The notes under the pieces are model-generated. The model did not search any database, was not told the DNA's origin, and saw only the letters and a program-made list of their open reading frames with translations. The position numbers and the translations under genes are program-made. A stretch of 64,000 bases of DNA from Microdochium bolleyi (taxonomy: Eukaryota; Ascomycota; Sordariomycetes; Xylariales; Microdochiaceae), in the NCBI GenBank assembly GCA_001566295.1, contig KQ964248.1:1550001-1614000 (forward strand), given 5' to 3'. This document shows, in pieces, positions 1 to 11,208 of this stretch. Numbering within the stretch: position 1 is the stretch's first letter; every line of letters starts with the position of its first letter.

Positions 1-688
1 TTCATGTTCGAGTGCAACAAGGCCATTGACCAGAAGCTGAGGAACTCGAAAACAGTGGGTGGTCTCGATGTCTATTCACGAAGCCTCCGCAAATGCTAAT
101 AGGGGAGACCAGCACAAGTGCTAAACGCAGTTCCTCGTGGACGGAAGGAGCGCCCTCGTAGTATGGCCGAGGGGGACTCGATCGGGGCATGGCCACACAT
201 CCAGTTTTTACCAAGCGGGACTGTTTGTCTTATTGGACGAGGACTGATTCACTCTTTATGCTGTACGGGTTGTAAAGGAGGAGCAATGTTCGGCGGATGA
301 TCGAGCGTACTCGCGACCAGGCCACACAGCTGTCAAGCTGTCCATATCGTACTCGTAGTCATCTTCTACATTGACCAAAGAGGCATCACGGGCAATAGCA
401 AGAATATGCCTTTCGCCCACAATGTTTATTCTCACTCGGATGCACTTGCGAGAAGTGGAGCACCATCGCGCCGTTCTCTTGTTGTAGTTGTGCTCAGCTC
501 TCTGGGGTATGTATGATCGAATCATCTCTTGTCGTTTCAAGTTCGTCAGATGCGAATGCGTGACGGTTTTCCACGTATAAAAGCAATGGGCTCACACAAC
601 AGGCTGTTGAGCCTTCCTTCCTCAGGCCATGGTAAGCTTCTTGCCTGCTCCTTCTTTTTCGTGTGAAGTAGGTCTGGCCGGACCTCAC
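1..688. other. intergenic, left edge; no supported gene
   Basis: This stretch lies downstream of the XlnR/AraR-like gene, which reads leftwards and stops at 689. A minus-strand open frame around 256-540 has a protein-like acidic stretch (EDDYEYDMDS) but no good ATG and no clear splice partner. It may be the end of a gene lying mostly outside the window, but I cannot support a model. Confidence 0.4.
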
Positions 689-3600
689 TTAGAGCGCGAG
701 ACCCGTCGACCCGTTGCTCCACCTGTACAAGGACAGCGCCCTCCTCCGTGCCTTGCTCTCCTCCACGTTGGACGTGCCGGCGCTGCGGACACTGTACAGC
801 GTCGAGCGGAGGACTTTCCGGAACCGTTTCTGCATGGGGAGGGGGTGCACATTGTCAGCTTTTGTCATGGCACAAATCTTCATTCTCTTGCATCGTCCTC
901 TTTGAACGGAAAAGAAAGAGAGAGCAAGGAAAGCGAGAGTGAGTGCATGGGTGGAGAGAGGAAACGTACCTGGAACTCGGTGCTCAGCGTGACGACGCAG
1001 ACCTCGTGGGCGCGGATGATGATCTCGCACGCGCGCTCGACGTCCTCGTTGAGTCCGATCTGGGGCATGCGGTCGGCGAAGAGCAGCAGGATGAAGCTGC
1101 CGTGCAGGAGGTAGATGCCGAAGAGGTAGGGCATGAAGGAGAGCTCCGGGTCGCACGCGAGGATGCGGGACACGGCATCGGACGCGGACACGGCGTGCGA
1201 GGCGCACTTGATGAACCCCACGCTCGGGATCCAGCCGTCGCGGTTGTCGAGCATCGAGGGGGCGTCCCACTTCCCGTGCAGCAGCACGTGCAGGACGTGC
1301 AGGATGAAGGAGGAGTAGGCGGTTACTAGCTGGGCTTGGGCGTGACGGCGGGGGTGGTTAGTGCTGGTGTTGGTCTGGTTGTTGTTGTTGATGTTGTTTA
1401 TGTTGGGGAGGGGGTGGGATGTGTTGCCGGTGGTGGTGGTGGGAGCCGGGGCGGCGGAGGTCGAAGAGGTCGTGGTTGTGGCGGTCGTTATTGGCGGCGT
1501 GGGAAGGGGCCGAGCTGCTGGTGGCGGTGGAGAGAATGAGGCGTATGAATGTGACTGTGACTGTGACTGCGATCGCTGCTGCTGCTGAAGATCCGTATCA
1601 CGCGGAGTCGGTGCGAGCGGCCCGGCGGACCCGGGCGTGCGGACCTGGCTCGCGGGTATTGACGCGCCGTTTAGGGCGTCGACCTCGTACCTTGCAGCGA
1701 GGTCCGCAATACTCTGCTCGCACGTGTCCATGACCTGCTCGACGACCGTCGTGAAGGCCTCGTGCTCATCACTGGTGCCGCCGCTGCCGCCACTGCCGAA
1801 CCTGGGGTGGCATTTGAGACGGTGCAGCTGGATCACGTCCCCGAGGATGGTCATGAGCGGAAGGAACCACTCGAAGAAGCTGATGCCCAGTATCCGCGTG
1901 GGCGCACCGAATGCCCGGCCGGCGTACTGCTGTGCCCCGTCGTGGGTGTCAAAGAAGGGCGACGCCAGCGACTCCCACGCGTCGTCCGGCAGCGGCGCGT
2001 AGAGCTGGCACTCGTCGTCGAGGATCCGGAGCGGCGAGTTGAACGACAGCGCGAGGTGCCGGTCGAGGCAGAAGGTCAGCCAGAAGACCCGCCGCCGCTC
2101 CTCGCGGACCTCGGCCACCGACACGCCTGTGCGAGCGGCATCGCAGGCACGGCAGGGGCAGGCGAAAGAGTCACCCGTGCACGTTGTAGCCGACAGGCAG
2201 GACCCGTCTTCAGCCTCGTCCTCTCGGTTCAGGCCCATGCTGCCGCAGAGGCGGAGCGTCTTATTCCACCACCTCAGGCAGTCCGTCTTGAAGTCTCCCC
2301 CAGACACCACAATCGTGAGAAGCAGGTAGACTAAGACATCGTCGACCATAGGCACCGGTGGCAACGTGTCGATACGAGGCTGGAAAGACGATGTCGGAGT
2401 ATTGTGGTCTGTGATGTTTCCGTTCGTGGAGCGTAGGAGAGAGCCATCTTGCGCATTTCTGTTAGCAACAAAGCTTCGCAAGATTTGTCCCGAGACATGT
2501 GCGTACCTGTTATCCTGTGCCAGGAGTCCCGGTCCCGGTCCTCCACCAAGCTAATCATCAACTTCCGCAGCCCCTCACAGACCCGCGTCTTCTGCCCGGG
2601 AAGGAGGAACAGCGAGCTTTCGGCGGTCTGCGCGCTCACCCAAAGCATCGTGACAAGCAACGCTGGAGTCGTCCTCCTCGGCGCCTCGCGTCGAAGGAGC
2701 GACTCCCTCCGCAGGACGTGGTTCAGCACGTATGGCGACGCGCAGCGGAAGAGCGAGCCGCCAGGCTCGACAAAGTACATCTCGAGCAGCTCGCATGCCA
2801 GGTCGGCGTCGATAATGCCCTGCAAAAGAGGGACGACAGGCTCGAGACATGAGAAGCGGCATGGCCGCGTGCTTGGTTGGGCACCGGGCTGGCCAAGCCT
2901 CGCGTTTGACGGCGAGGTGGCTGCCTCTGGCGTGTTGAGCAGGGACGGAACTGTGATCAGGTGACTCTGGTTCAGAGGGCCGACAGAGTCAGCCGCAGAG
3001 GTACTGAGACCGTCGTGGTCTTGCAGCGAGGGGTGGTAGAACTTCAGGTTGGGGGAAACCATCGCATCATTGTTGGAATTCCCCATCCGGAAAGCGTCTC
3101 GGTCGACGGTGGCCTCGGACAACCCGCTGTCGAGGCGGGCACGATCGCGACGTTGCGGCGGCGACTGCGGGAGGTGAAAGCCAGACGTGTCCTCTCTCCA
3201 GTTCCCAATGGCGTCAACCGAGATGTTGTGCCAACCACCATTGGGCCCGTTGACAGTGGTTGGTGATGAGACGTTGCTCATGGTGTCTGCGTCTTGGCCC
3301 GCTGCGTTCTGTGTGACATACCACTTGTCACATTGTCCGCCATGCTCATTATGAGAATCTTGCTGGGCGGGCTCGTGGCCAGTCTCTGACGAGTCACCAT
3401 TGTGAGTCTCGTATGACCCATGCTGGTCATGCCGCTGTCTCTGCTCATTTTGCTGTTGCGGGTTCTTTTTGGACCCAGGACGGCGGCCGCGTTTGCCGAC
3501 CCTTCGAGCATAGTGGCAGCTCTGTTCATACTCTACAGGCGATGGGAGACGTCCTTGTCAGCTTCTTGAGCAAAGAGCACGCAGTGGAGTGTTTGTGATG

Positions 3601-3827
3601 ACAGCATTTGCCAGTCGCTTACCCTGACACCGTCGACTTTGATGCGCACACGAGATTAGCAGTCGTTCGCCCTTTATACACTGTGGAAGAGCTCACCATG
3701 GTTGTCGGCCATCACAGCGCACGCGTAGCAGGCTGCACCTGTCGCAGGCCCGGAGTGTCCTCTTGCGCGCGCTTGCTGACTGCGCTTCTATGTCTGCGGG
3801 CCGCGAAGGCTCGTGGCTCGCCTCCAT
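689..3827 (-). CDS. XlnR/AraR-family Zn2Cys6 transcription factor
   Basis: Five exons: 3697-3827, 3623-3636, 2507-3532, 970-2408 and 689-829, giving 916 aa. The zinc cluster has C28, C31, C38, C44, C47 and C54 (C-x2-C-x6-C-x5-C-x2-C-x6-C), followed by a basic linker (KRGRRPGSKK). The middle region holds the family's fungal-specific domain, with CRFSCLEPV, EPGGSLFRCASPY and RRTTPALLVTMLW. The last exon ends with LYRWSNGSTGLAL, close to the XlnR/AraR C-terminus. A long Ser/Thr/Gln/Pro-rich insert lies around residues 500-600. The known members XlnR/Xyr1 and AraR control xylanolytic and pentose genes, and the length (916 aa) fits them. The zinc cluster differs from XlnR itself, so I give no symbol. 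All introns carry good sites, for example GTACGT..GCTGAC..ATGCAG for the last. The odd point is the 14-nt second exon, which encodes part of the zinc cluster. Confidence 0.9.
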
Positions 3828-4691
3828 GGTGACGACTACTCAGGCGAGTGAGTGGGGTGAAGCTCCTGGAAGACAGAGGTTCCAGTGCACGCCACGGTCA
3901 GTGAGACGCCATGGCAGCAGGCATGTTCAAATAAAATATAAAGCACGGGGGAGCGGATGCGTGCGGGTGAGTGAATGAATGCCTTGCTCGAGAGGCGCTG
4001 CAGGGTTCAAGTGTCACCTGCGAGAGGGAAGGGTGGTGAAGTGGTTGAAGTCGGGGAATGGGGATCTAGAACAAGCTATCAGTAATGTACCCTTGGGCGC
4101 GTCTACAGTACATGTACCATCCCTTGACCCTTGGCCCTGGGGTGGTGATCCCCCCCCCCCCCAAAAACCCCTGGGGACGGTGACGAGGTTCCCCGCTGAA
4201 CAGCGCCCGGTCTAGCGCCCCAAGCCTGGAAAGCCTGAAAGCTTGGAGCCCACCTGCACCTCCAGGACTGTCTCAAAGTGGACACCCTGGGAGAGGGCTC
4301 GCATTAGGGTTCAGACGATGCAGCCATCATCCCAAGTGCGCGGCCAAAGCTTGGCGGCTAGGCCCAGCTAGCACGAGCCTTTCGGGCAACTTATCATTTG
4401 TCTTCGCGTGTTCTAGAGTGGCTTCTGCCAGCGGCCCCCTAATTAGTGGCGGATTCCGACCTACCTAAGTGGGTAGCTGTCGCGTTGTCTACGTGGGCTG
4501 TGACATGTAAGCCCGAATACCTGCTTTAGCGACAACACGTTGCTCAACCTCGTGGTCACCGTCGCCTCCTCGATTGTTTCACCAAATAGTGTTTGCAAAG
4601 GCAATCTTGCCATAAGCTTGATTAGCGCAAGGTCAACCCAGTTCTTCGGCGGGCCCCTGAAATCCTTGGAGCTAGTACCTCGTCTTGCGTG
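3828..4691. other. intergenic between regulator and reductase
   Basis: This is the promoter side of the XlnR/AraR-like gene and the 3' side of the aldo-keto reductase. It contains a run of 13 C at 4150-4162 and a GTACATGTAC palindrome near 4111. I see no gene. Confidence 0.7.
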
Positions 4692-5762
4692 TTACTCTGT
4701 CTTCTTCGTATTGAAATCATAGTCCACCCAATCTCCCAACGTGGCGCGTATCTTTGAAAAGATGCGTTCGTTCTTGGCCCACGCCTCCTCGTTGAGCTCG
4801 GTGTAGTCTTGCAACGATGGTGACTCCACTGTACCCGAAGCAGGTTTGAGAATCTTCCGAGCTGCATTGACATTCTGCTCCAGTTCGGATATTGTGCTGA
4901 TGCCGGTAATGGTGGATACAGCGAAGGCTGATGAGCAATTCTGCTTCGCCTTGCCGACCGCATACTGCAAGGCCACCGAGGAGTACGCCTCCCCGTCGCC
5001 ATGCTCTACCACCCACTCGCCGGCCTTCGCTGCTGCGGCTCTCAGGGGCTTCGGCGCAGGGTGCCAGTCACCTGTCAGCCCCACGGGGATGCCTCCGCTT
5101 CTGAGCAGGCCAACTGCCAGAGGGCTTGAGCAGAACACCGAGTTGACGCCAGCGGCACGGAACGCCTTGAAGCCGCGGGACTCGGCTTGCGTGTTCTGTA
5201 GGGTCAGCTGCGCCCAGGTCTGGATGACGTCTACGGGCTTCCCGTATCGTTCGCGTGCCAGGCCTGCGACTTTTGCGAGAACATCCATGTCGTATCCCGA
5301 AATGCCGACACGGTGTATCGTCCCAGCGCGCTGGAACTCAAAGAGGACACCCACGGCGGTGATGGCCTCTTCTTCGGAGACGTATTCGACGTCATGACAG
5401 AAGACCACATCCAGATAGTCGGTCTGAAACCGCTCAAGGGATCGCGGTACCGACTTCCGGATCCAGTCGGGCGAGTAGTCGAATTCGTTCTCTTTGATGC
5501 GCCCGACCTTGGTCATGAGCTGGTAGTCCTGCCGGGAGTACTTTGACGTGATTTTTGGGTCCGCAAGGGCGGCACCCATGAGCTGCTCAGAAGGCTCATA
5601 GTAGGGTGACGTGTCGATGGTGCGCACGCCTAGCTCGAATGCTCGCAACAACGTGTCCGCGACTGGAAGCGACTCGGGCTCCGGGTGCAGCTGGTAACTG
5701 AAGCCTGCGCCACCCATCACCAGCGCTGGGGCGCTGCTTGCTGTGGTTGAGATGCTGCCCAT
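4692..5762 (-). CDS. aldo-keto reductase, D-arabinose 1-dehydrogenase-like
   Basis: Single exon of 356 aa. The aldo-keto reductase tetrad is readable: D50 and Y55 (IDTSPYY), K85 (LMTKVGR) and H123 (VVFCHD). Other family marks are RSLERFQTDYLDVV and GISGY. The sequence is most like fungal D-arabinose 1-dehydrogenase (Ara2) and plant L-galactose dehydrogenase. These cytosolic NAD(P)-dependent enzymes oxidise an aldose to its lactone; in fungi this feeds D-erythroascorbate synthesis. There is no signal peptide. It lies about 0.9 kb upstream of the XlnR/AraR-like regulator gene on the same strand, so control by that regulator is possible, but I saw no clear GGCTAAA site upstream. Substrate preference cannot be read from sequence alone. 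Confidence 0.85.
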   Translation of the reverse strand: MGSISTTASSAPALVMGGAGFSYQLHPEPESLPVADTLLRAFELGVRTIDTSPYYEPSEQLMGAALADPKITSKYSRQDYQLMTKVGRIKENEFDYSPDWIRKSVPRSLERFQTDYLDVVFCHDVEYVSEEEAITAVGVLFEFQRAGTIHRVGISGYDMDVLAKVAGLARERYGKPVDVIQTWAQLTLQNTQAESRGFKAFRAAGVNSVFCSSPLAVGLLRSGGIPVGLTGDWHPAPKPLRAAAAKAGEWVVEHGDGEAYSSVALQYAVGKAKQNCSSAFAVSTITGISTISELEQNVNAARKILKPASGTVESPSLQDYTELNEEAWAKNERIFSKIRATLGDWVDYDFNTKKTE

Positions 5763-6373
5763 GACGACGAATGAGTGTGCCCAATGTGTCTCAGGTGAGG
5801 TGTTGGAAGGTCTTCACAGTGATTGAGATGAGTATGTCGCGGCGTGATGTATGTATGTACATGTATGTCTGAGTCGCGGAAGAGGTCGTTGAGAAGACGT
5901 TCGCGATGACGGACCGTCGTGAGAGCTGCGAAATACCCGCCGGGTCATTCCGCGCTCGGCAGTTGAGGCAGGCGCGGAGGCGAATGCGGGGAAGGAGCGA
6001 TCGATGGCCTTTTCGAGGTAGCCAGTCGTGCATGATTGGTCAGCTTTTTACGCGGCGGCTATTTCACCCAGAGACAGCCATGATGCAAGTCCTGCTGGTG
6101 GTTGGAGAGTAAGGGTGAAAAAGATCATGATTATCGCTGAGGAATTGCATTTCCAAACAATGGATGGTTTCCAACGCCATGCACCCAGACAAAGTCATTG
6201 CTATCCCTTCCTCAGGCAGGTGCGTGGACCAGCCATCGTCTCTGCACCCTTCCCGGCGTGCCACGTTTGACCGCATAGTGCCGTTCAAGCTCCTGACATT
6301 TGATGCAACCATGCAACCTCATCCGCAGTTGTTTTCCTCGGTGCGTCGACATGATGGTCCTCGCTCTTCGCAT
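5763..6373. other. intergenic; reductase promoter
   Basis: Upstream region of the aldo-keto reductase and 3' flank of the large coiled-coil gene. It contains a short ATGTATGTAC-type repeat near 5850. No gene seen. Confidence 0.7.
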
Positions 6374-9300
6374 TTAGAGATCCGGGTCATCATCCGAATC
6401 CTCAGCCGCAGCCTCAGTGCTGTTAACTTCGACCTCGTCGGCCTCCTCGTCCTCAAATCCCTCTCCATCGTTTTCGACCTGCTCGACGACATCCAGCTCC
6501 TCGTACTGCTCGCCCTGCTCCTCGTCGTCTCCATCCTCCTCTTCAGTCCCCCCCACGGACTCATCAAGACTGCTGTCCGTCATGCTAATATCGCCATCAT
6601 CGTCCTCGTTGCCGTGCTCGACGTTCGTGTCGGTAATTTCCACATCACTGCCAATGGGATCCTCCTCCTCGGTGCGTACCAGCTGTGGCTTGAACCTCAA
6701 CTTGTCACTCCAGTCGTCGTCTCCAATCTTATACTGGTCCTCAGCTGTGACCTCGGCCTTTCTAACCAGGAACCAGTAGTCATGCTTGCTCAAGCGGCAC
6801 TTCGCGTCACCGTTGCGCAGCAGGCAAGGTGAGATGACAAGATCGATCCCGTCTGAGCTCGTGACGTTGTGAGCCTTTTTGATCTGCCAAGTGACATTGA
6901 ACATTTCGTTCCCCTCCAGCTCATTGTCATCGGGCTCAGATCGCTCCAGCCTCTCATGCCACTTCTTTTCTCTCTTGATATCAGTGCGCACGAAGCAGTA
7001 CCCGGCCCGTGACGTGACGATAGTGAGCATGAGATCGATGGCGGTGTGGACGATATCCTGGATGGGATCGTCGAGCGGCACGGGCGGAGCGCGGCCCCGG
7101 GTAAAGATAGTCCTCAGCACATTCGTCAGATCCTCGATCATGGCCGCTGTGAATGTCTCGTTTTCGGGTGTCCTGCCCTCTGCCTCGGATCTGAGCTCGC
7201 GCAGAGTCTGTGCCATCATCGACCGGTTGATATTTTTCCTCGCCAGCCAGCAATGGCGTGTGCCGGGAGTATAGGTGATTACTGTTCAAAGATGGCGTAC
7301 AGTGGTCAGCATGTGTTATTTCCCTGGCCAGGTGGCCCGTCGATCGTGGTTTGAACTTACGAGCGAGGCAATCAGTGATGACGCTGTTGGCATGCTCACC
7401 CCAGTACATGAACGGCTGGTCAAACAGCTCGTTCTCGAGGTACTTCCAGATGACAGACTGGACGAGATGGCGCATATTGCCGGGGTTCCAGAAATGCTCC
7501 CAGACCTCATCGCAGACCTTTCTGGCCCAGGCAATGAAAGGGGAGGAGTTCTTGAGGGCCGTCTTAGCGCCGACGAAGCTCGCCTTCTTCTTCTTCTTCT
7601 TCTTCTTCTTCTTCTTCTTCTTCCTCGAATCATCGCTATCCGGGTCGATATCCTTTGCGAGCTGCTCAATCATGGCGTTCAGCTCCTCCAGCTTATTCAG
7701 CACATCGGCCTCGCACGAGGCGCCGCCAATGTATTGCTTGGCGTTGGCCAGCTCCTCGACGGCAGCTCGGTTCTGTTCTGCACTGTCTTCGGGCGCCTTC
7801 TGGACCTGTGCGATCTCGCGGCTCTGCTCGAAGCGCCCCTTGTGGAGCTCGGCCTCGAGATACTCCTTTTCTAGCTGGGAAGTGACGGCGGCGTCGTCCC
7901 TGGCTTCGCGGAGCTTGATGACCAGGGCCACCAGCTGGTCTTTCGTCATCGTGCTCGGGTCATCATCGTCGAGGTCACGACTGCCACTAGTAGCCACGCT
8001 GCCGCCGCCATCGGAACAGTCACCCCATGAGCCTTCACTGGCGCCATCGTTGGCATCGTCGGCATCGCCGCCGCCATTATCGGCGCTGTCACCACCAGGG
8101 CTGCTGGAAGGGCCTCCATTGCCGTTGGTCTTGTCGTTGGCGTCGTCATCCTCGTCGTCGTCGTCGTTGTCGTCGTCGTCGTCGGGTTCGCCGGAGGCCA
8201 GGCCAGCACCTGCGTTCTGCACGGTCTCACCATCCACCTGCTGGTCATTAGCATCAACTGGGACGCTGGAGGCGGCAGATTCCTCGGATCCGTCGGCCTC
8301 GCCAGGATACTGCCTTAAAAGATCCAAGATTTCAGCCGCGCCGAGGCCGGCAGCGTCCTGGAGCAGGTTGGGGAACCTCCTGAGCGGCGCGGCGTTCCGA
8401 TCCGCGGTCATGTCCAGCTGCTCCTGCAGCCGCTCGTTGCGAGATCCCAGCCCGGCCTTGTCCGCCTTCAGCGCGGCGTTCTCCTGGCTCAGCTTCGTAT
8501 TCTCGGCAGTCAGCTCCGTGTTGTTGGCGCTCGCCTCGTCCGCTGCCGCCAGAATCTGTTTCAGCGTCGCATTCTCCTCCCACAGCGCCGCGTTCCTCTT
8601 TTTCATCTCGCCTTTTTCAAACGCCAGCCGGCTGTTCTCAGAGGACTGCTGAAATATGATGCGGTAGTCGCCCTCGGTCTGACTGGCGACCTCCTCGGCG
8701 GACGCAACGAGTTCGCGCTTCTCCCTATCGAACTTGTTGACGAGCTTGCTCCGCTCCTGCGCGTGGAACCGGTTCTCCGCCTGCAGCCTCGAGTTCTCGT
8801 CCCTGAGCCGCGCCACCTCCTTCTCGAGCGCGGCCATCTGCTCCCTTGGCGTGCCCGTCTGGCTGAGGGAGAAAGAGTTGTTGCCTCCGCCGGTGTACGC
8901 GAAGCTCCCTTGGCGTCTACCGCTGGCGCCAACAAAGGCTGGAGCCGGAGGAGCAGTCGGACCAAGAGAGGCAGCCGGACGAGGAGGCGAAGCCGGACGA
9001 AGAGACGGAATGAACTCCGGAGTTGGAAAACGAGCAGAGCGCGTTGGCGTGCTGGCATAAGCCGGCGAGAGCGCTGCGGCGGCAGGGCCGGGGCGGGAGG
9101 ACGCTTCCGCAGATGGTGACTCCCCGAGAATGATGTTGAACTCCTTGTTCAGCTTGGCCGTGTCCGGCGTGCCCGCGAACAGCCTCTCCACGTTTGAAAT
9201 CTCCTCCGGCGTGAGCGGGCTCGAGTGCGCCTTCTCCATTTGCCTGAGCAGGGACGGGGTCTTGGGCGCCGAGCTCACGCCCAGCCGCGCGCTGATCGCG

Positions 9301-10034
9301 CGCAGGGCGTCGGGCGAGAACTTCGTCCTCGGATGCGCACTGTTCTGGGCTGGCGAGGATTTTTTCTTCTTCCTTAGCAGCAGCGGCCACGCGGGCTTCA
9401 TCGCGCTTGCTGGCATGGTGGGCTTTTCGAAAGTGCCCTCATCGCGGCCAGATTTCCCGCTGCCTTGGGCCGGCGTGCTGGGCGTGCTCTTCTTGCTACT
9501 GCCGCTCGATGTGAAGGCGTCGTAGATGTCCTCATCCTCGTCCTTGTCATGAACACCAAATGCCCGCTTGCGGGTAGGTGTCCCCTCCTGCGTGTTTCCA
9601 GCCTTGGGGGCCGGCGTGCCTGGAGTTCCCTTGGGGGTGCGGATGGCGGCCGCGGATGGCGGCATGGGGAGGCTCAGCGTGGCCGGAGCCGCAGTCTGCT
9701 GCTGGCCAGAGGAAGAAGAGGGGGGGGAGTTGCTGGCCTGAGCTGGGCCGAGGGCATTCGCGCCGCTGGCTTCGGGCCTGGAGCCGGTCTTCTCGGGAAA
9801 GAATTTGCTCTCCTCTGACGGTACGCCCCCGTCAACCGCGGGTCGGGACTGGTAGCTGGGGACGTGCTGCGGCGGCATTGGCGGTCCGTTGCGTCTGCGA
9901 TCATAGTTCTTGTACTGGGGCCGGGGAACGACCGTCTCTCCAGCCACGCGGGCTCTCTTGGCTGACGGCGTCGCCTTCTTCTTGTCCGGCGTCTGGCCGT
10001 CTTTGGTTTCGTCGATGCTCCTTTTGGGCCCCAT
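6374..10034 (-). CDS. large coiled-coil protein, family member A
   Basis: Two exons, 7361-10034 and 6374-7281, giving 1193 aa. The intron has GTAAGT, a GCTGAC branch site and an AACAG acceptor. Order: a basic, Pro/Ser-rich N-terminus (MGPKRSIDE), a coiled coil around residues 395-545, an Asp-rich tract near 615, further helices at about 695-797 and 13 consecutive lysines near 805-817. A C-terminal module follows, with SVIWKYLENELF..P..YWG ending at 879 and IDLVISPCLLRNG..VRKAEV. The last 90 or so residues are highly acidic. I do not recognise a named domain. The C-terminal module recurs in two other genes here, 11209-13276 and 26606-27925. Basic and acidic tracts suggest a nuclear or nucleic-acid-associated protein, which is inference only. 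Confidence 0.8.
7584..7622. repeat. (CTT)13 microsatellite encoding poly-lysine
   Basis: Thirteen uninterrupted CTT triplets on the plus strand read as 13 AAG lysine codons in the minus-strand coiled-coil protein A. The tract joins the coiled-coil half to the conserved C-terminal module. Pure triplets make length variation between isolates likely. Confidence 0.95.
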
Positions 10035-10380
10035 CTTATTAAGATACTCAGGGAAGGGCCTCGATGAGCAAGGTTGGCTGAGGACTGCTACTGCTTATGG
10101 GGAGCTGTTAGTCAACGGACAAATTGAGTCTCGGCTGGACACATCACGAATATCTCGTGAGGGGACTTTCTTACAAATTTATTGCTGAATCGAAAGGCAA
10201 TGGTATATTCTAATCGGTAGTTGTGAGTTGCAGCCCGGCAGATACTTTGGTTTGTGTCAGTTATTGTGCTCAGGAACTTATTGGTGAGTTGTGTGCGTGG
10301 GTTGGTGTTGCTAATACTGGCAGTGGCTTGTCGAGTTGTGATCTGTTGTCTGATGCAGCGTGGTCTCTGATTACGCTACT

Positions 10381-10387
10381 TATAAAA
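10381..10387 (+). promoter_or_regulatory. possible TATA box
   Basis: TATAAAA lies 43 bp before the ATG at 10424. A six-codon upstream frame (ATG at 10411, stop at 10429) overlaps that ATG. Support is weak because the downstream gene is itself uncertain. Confidence 0.3.
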
Positions 10388-10423
10388 CTCGGCGCACGGG
10401 AGCAGAGTCGATGGTGAAGAATC

Positions 10424-10732
10424 ATGGATGAGCCGAACCAGCAGCTCAGCCGTCTTGTCGGCGTTGTAGAAAGAAACGATGGGTGTCAGAAAAGAATGCG
10501 GACCGGCCGCGACGGGTTTGCAGTGTTTAGTACATGCAAACAAGATGATGGTTGTGTTGTGCGAAGTGACAATGGCGAAGTGGAAGGAAAAGAAGTTGTT
10601 TGCGTAGAGTGTTTTGCAGCGTTGGCAAAGAAAGACGCTGAGCTTCTTGTAGACTCCATTGCAAGCTGGGAACAATTGGGGGCACCCGTGCACAGCAAGG
10701 CTGTAGAATATGTGCATTCAAGGTATGATTGA
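10424..10732 (+). CDS. possible small protein, 102 aa
   Basis: An ATG-initiated frame of 102 codons with mixed, protein-like composition (CVECFAALAKKDAELLVDS) and a TATAAAA 43 bp upstream. I recognise no domain. An antisense frame of similar length exists, so strand choice is uncertain. It could be a real short gene, an exon of a longer one, or chance. Confidence 0.3.
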   Translation: MDEPNQQLSRLVGVVERNDGCQKRMRTGRDGFAVFSTCKQDDGCVVRSDNGEVEGKEVVCVECFAALAKKDAELLVDSIASWEQLGAPVHSKAVEYVHSRYD

Positions 10733-11208
10733 TCGATGGATGAGTTCCTCGCATATTATTTGCGCCCTTCCCCAATGTCCCTCTGACTGCTTGTCACGCC
10801 ATTGTTCTGTTCCTTGAAGGCCCTGTGTCGGCGCTGCCGCGAGCGAGCAAACCTCTCGAGGCTGGCGTCGAAGTGACAAGCATGTTTCGAATTCCCATCA
10901 CGGCTGAATGACGTTGCCGTCATGAATGCGAGAGAAATAATCAATTGTTGCGCCTTCCCCGAGATGCAGGCAGAAACCGCCATGCGCTGTGATCATGTAC
11001 AAAGAGTTATGTATGGCCTGATATGATGTTGCGCTCCTTCGCGGCCAGGAAGAATCTTCTTTAGCCTCAGAACTCAGACCGTTGTGTCCAAACTTGTTTT
11101 GTACGCATTGCCGAATGGCCATACGCGCCGTTACTTCATTCTTTCTCCATTGGATCACGCAGGGGCCGTGTTCGGCTCATGCATCATGAGTGTCCTCATG
11201 ATCAATGC

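Larger units (their letters stand above)
10035..11208. other. spacer between coiled-coil genes A and B
   Basis: Promoter of gene A and 3' flank of gene B. It also holds a short plus-strand open frame (10424-10732), listed separately as a candidate. No other gene seen. Confidence 0.6.

Noticed and set aside
256..540. Minus-strand frame near the left edge
   Set aside because: Protein-like acidic stretch, but no ATG and no clear splice sites; cannot be supported from this window.
2471..2506. Shorter alternative intron in the XlnR/AraR-like gene ending at GCTAACAG (36 bp)
   Set aside because: It would not move translation into the frame of the next exon. GTACGC..TGCTAAC..ATCACAG (2409-2506) does, and it has a properly placed branch site.
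7351..8652. 433-codon plus-strand frame
   Set aside because: Antisense to coiled-coil gene A; its Phe/Ser-rich content mirrors the Lys/Asp/Glu codons of the real gene.
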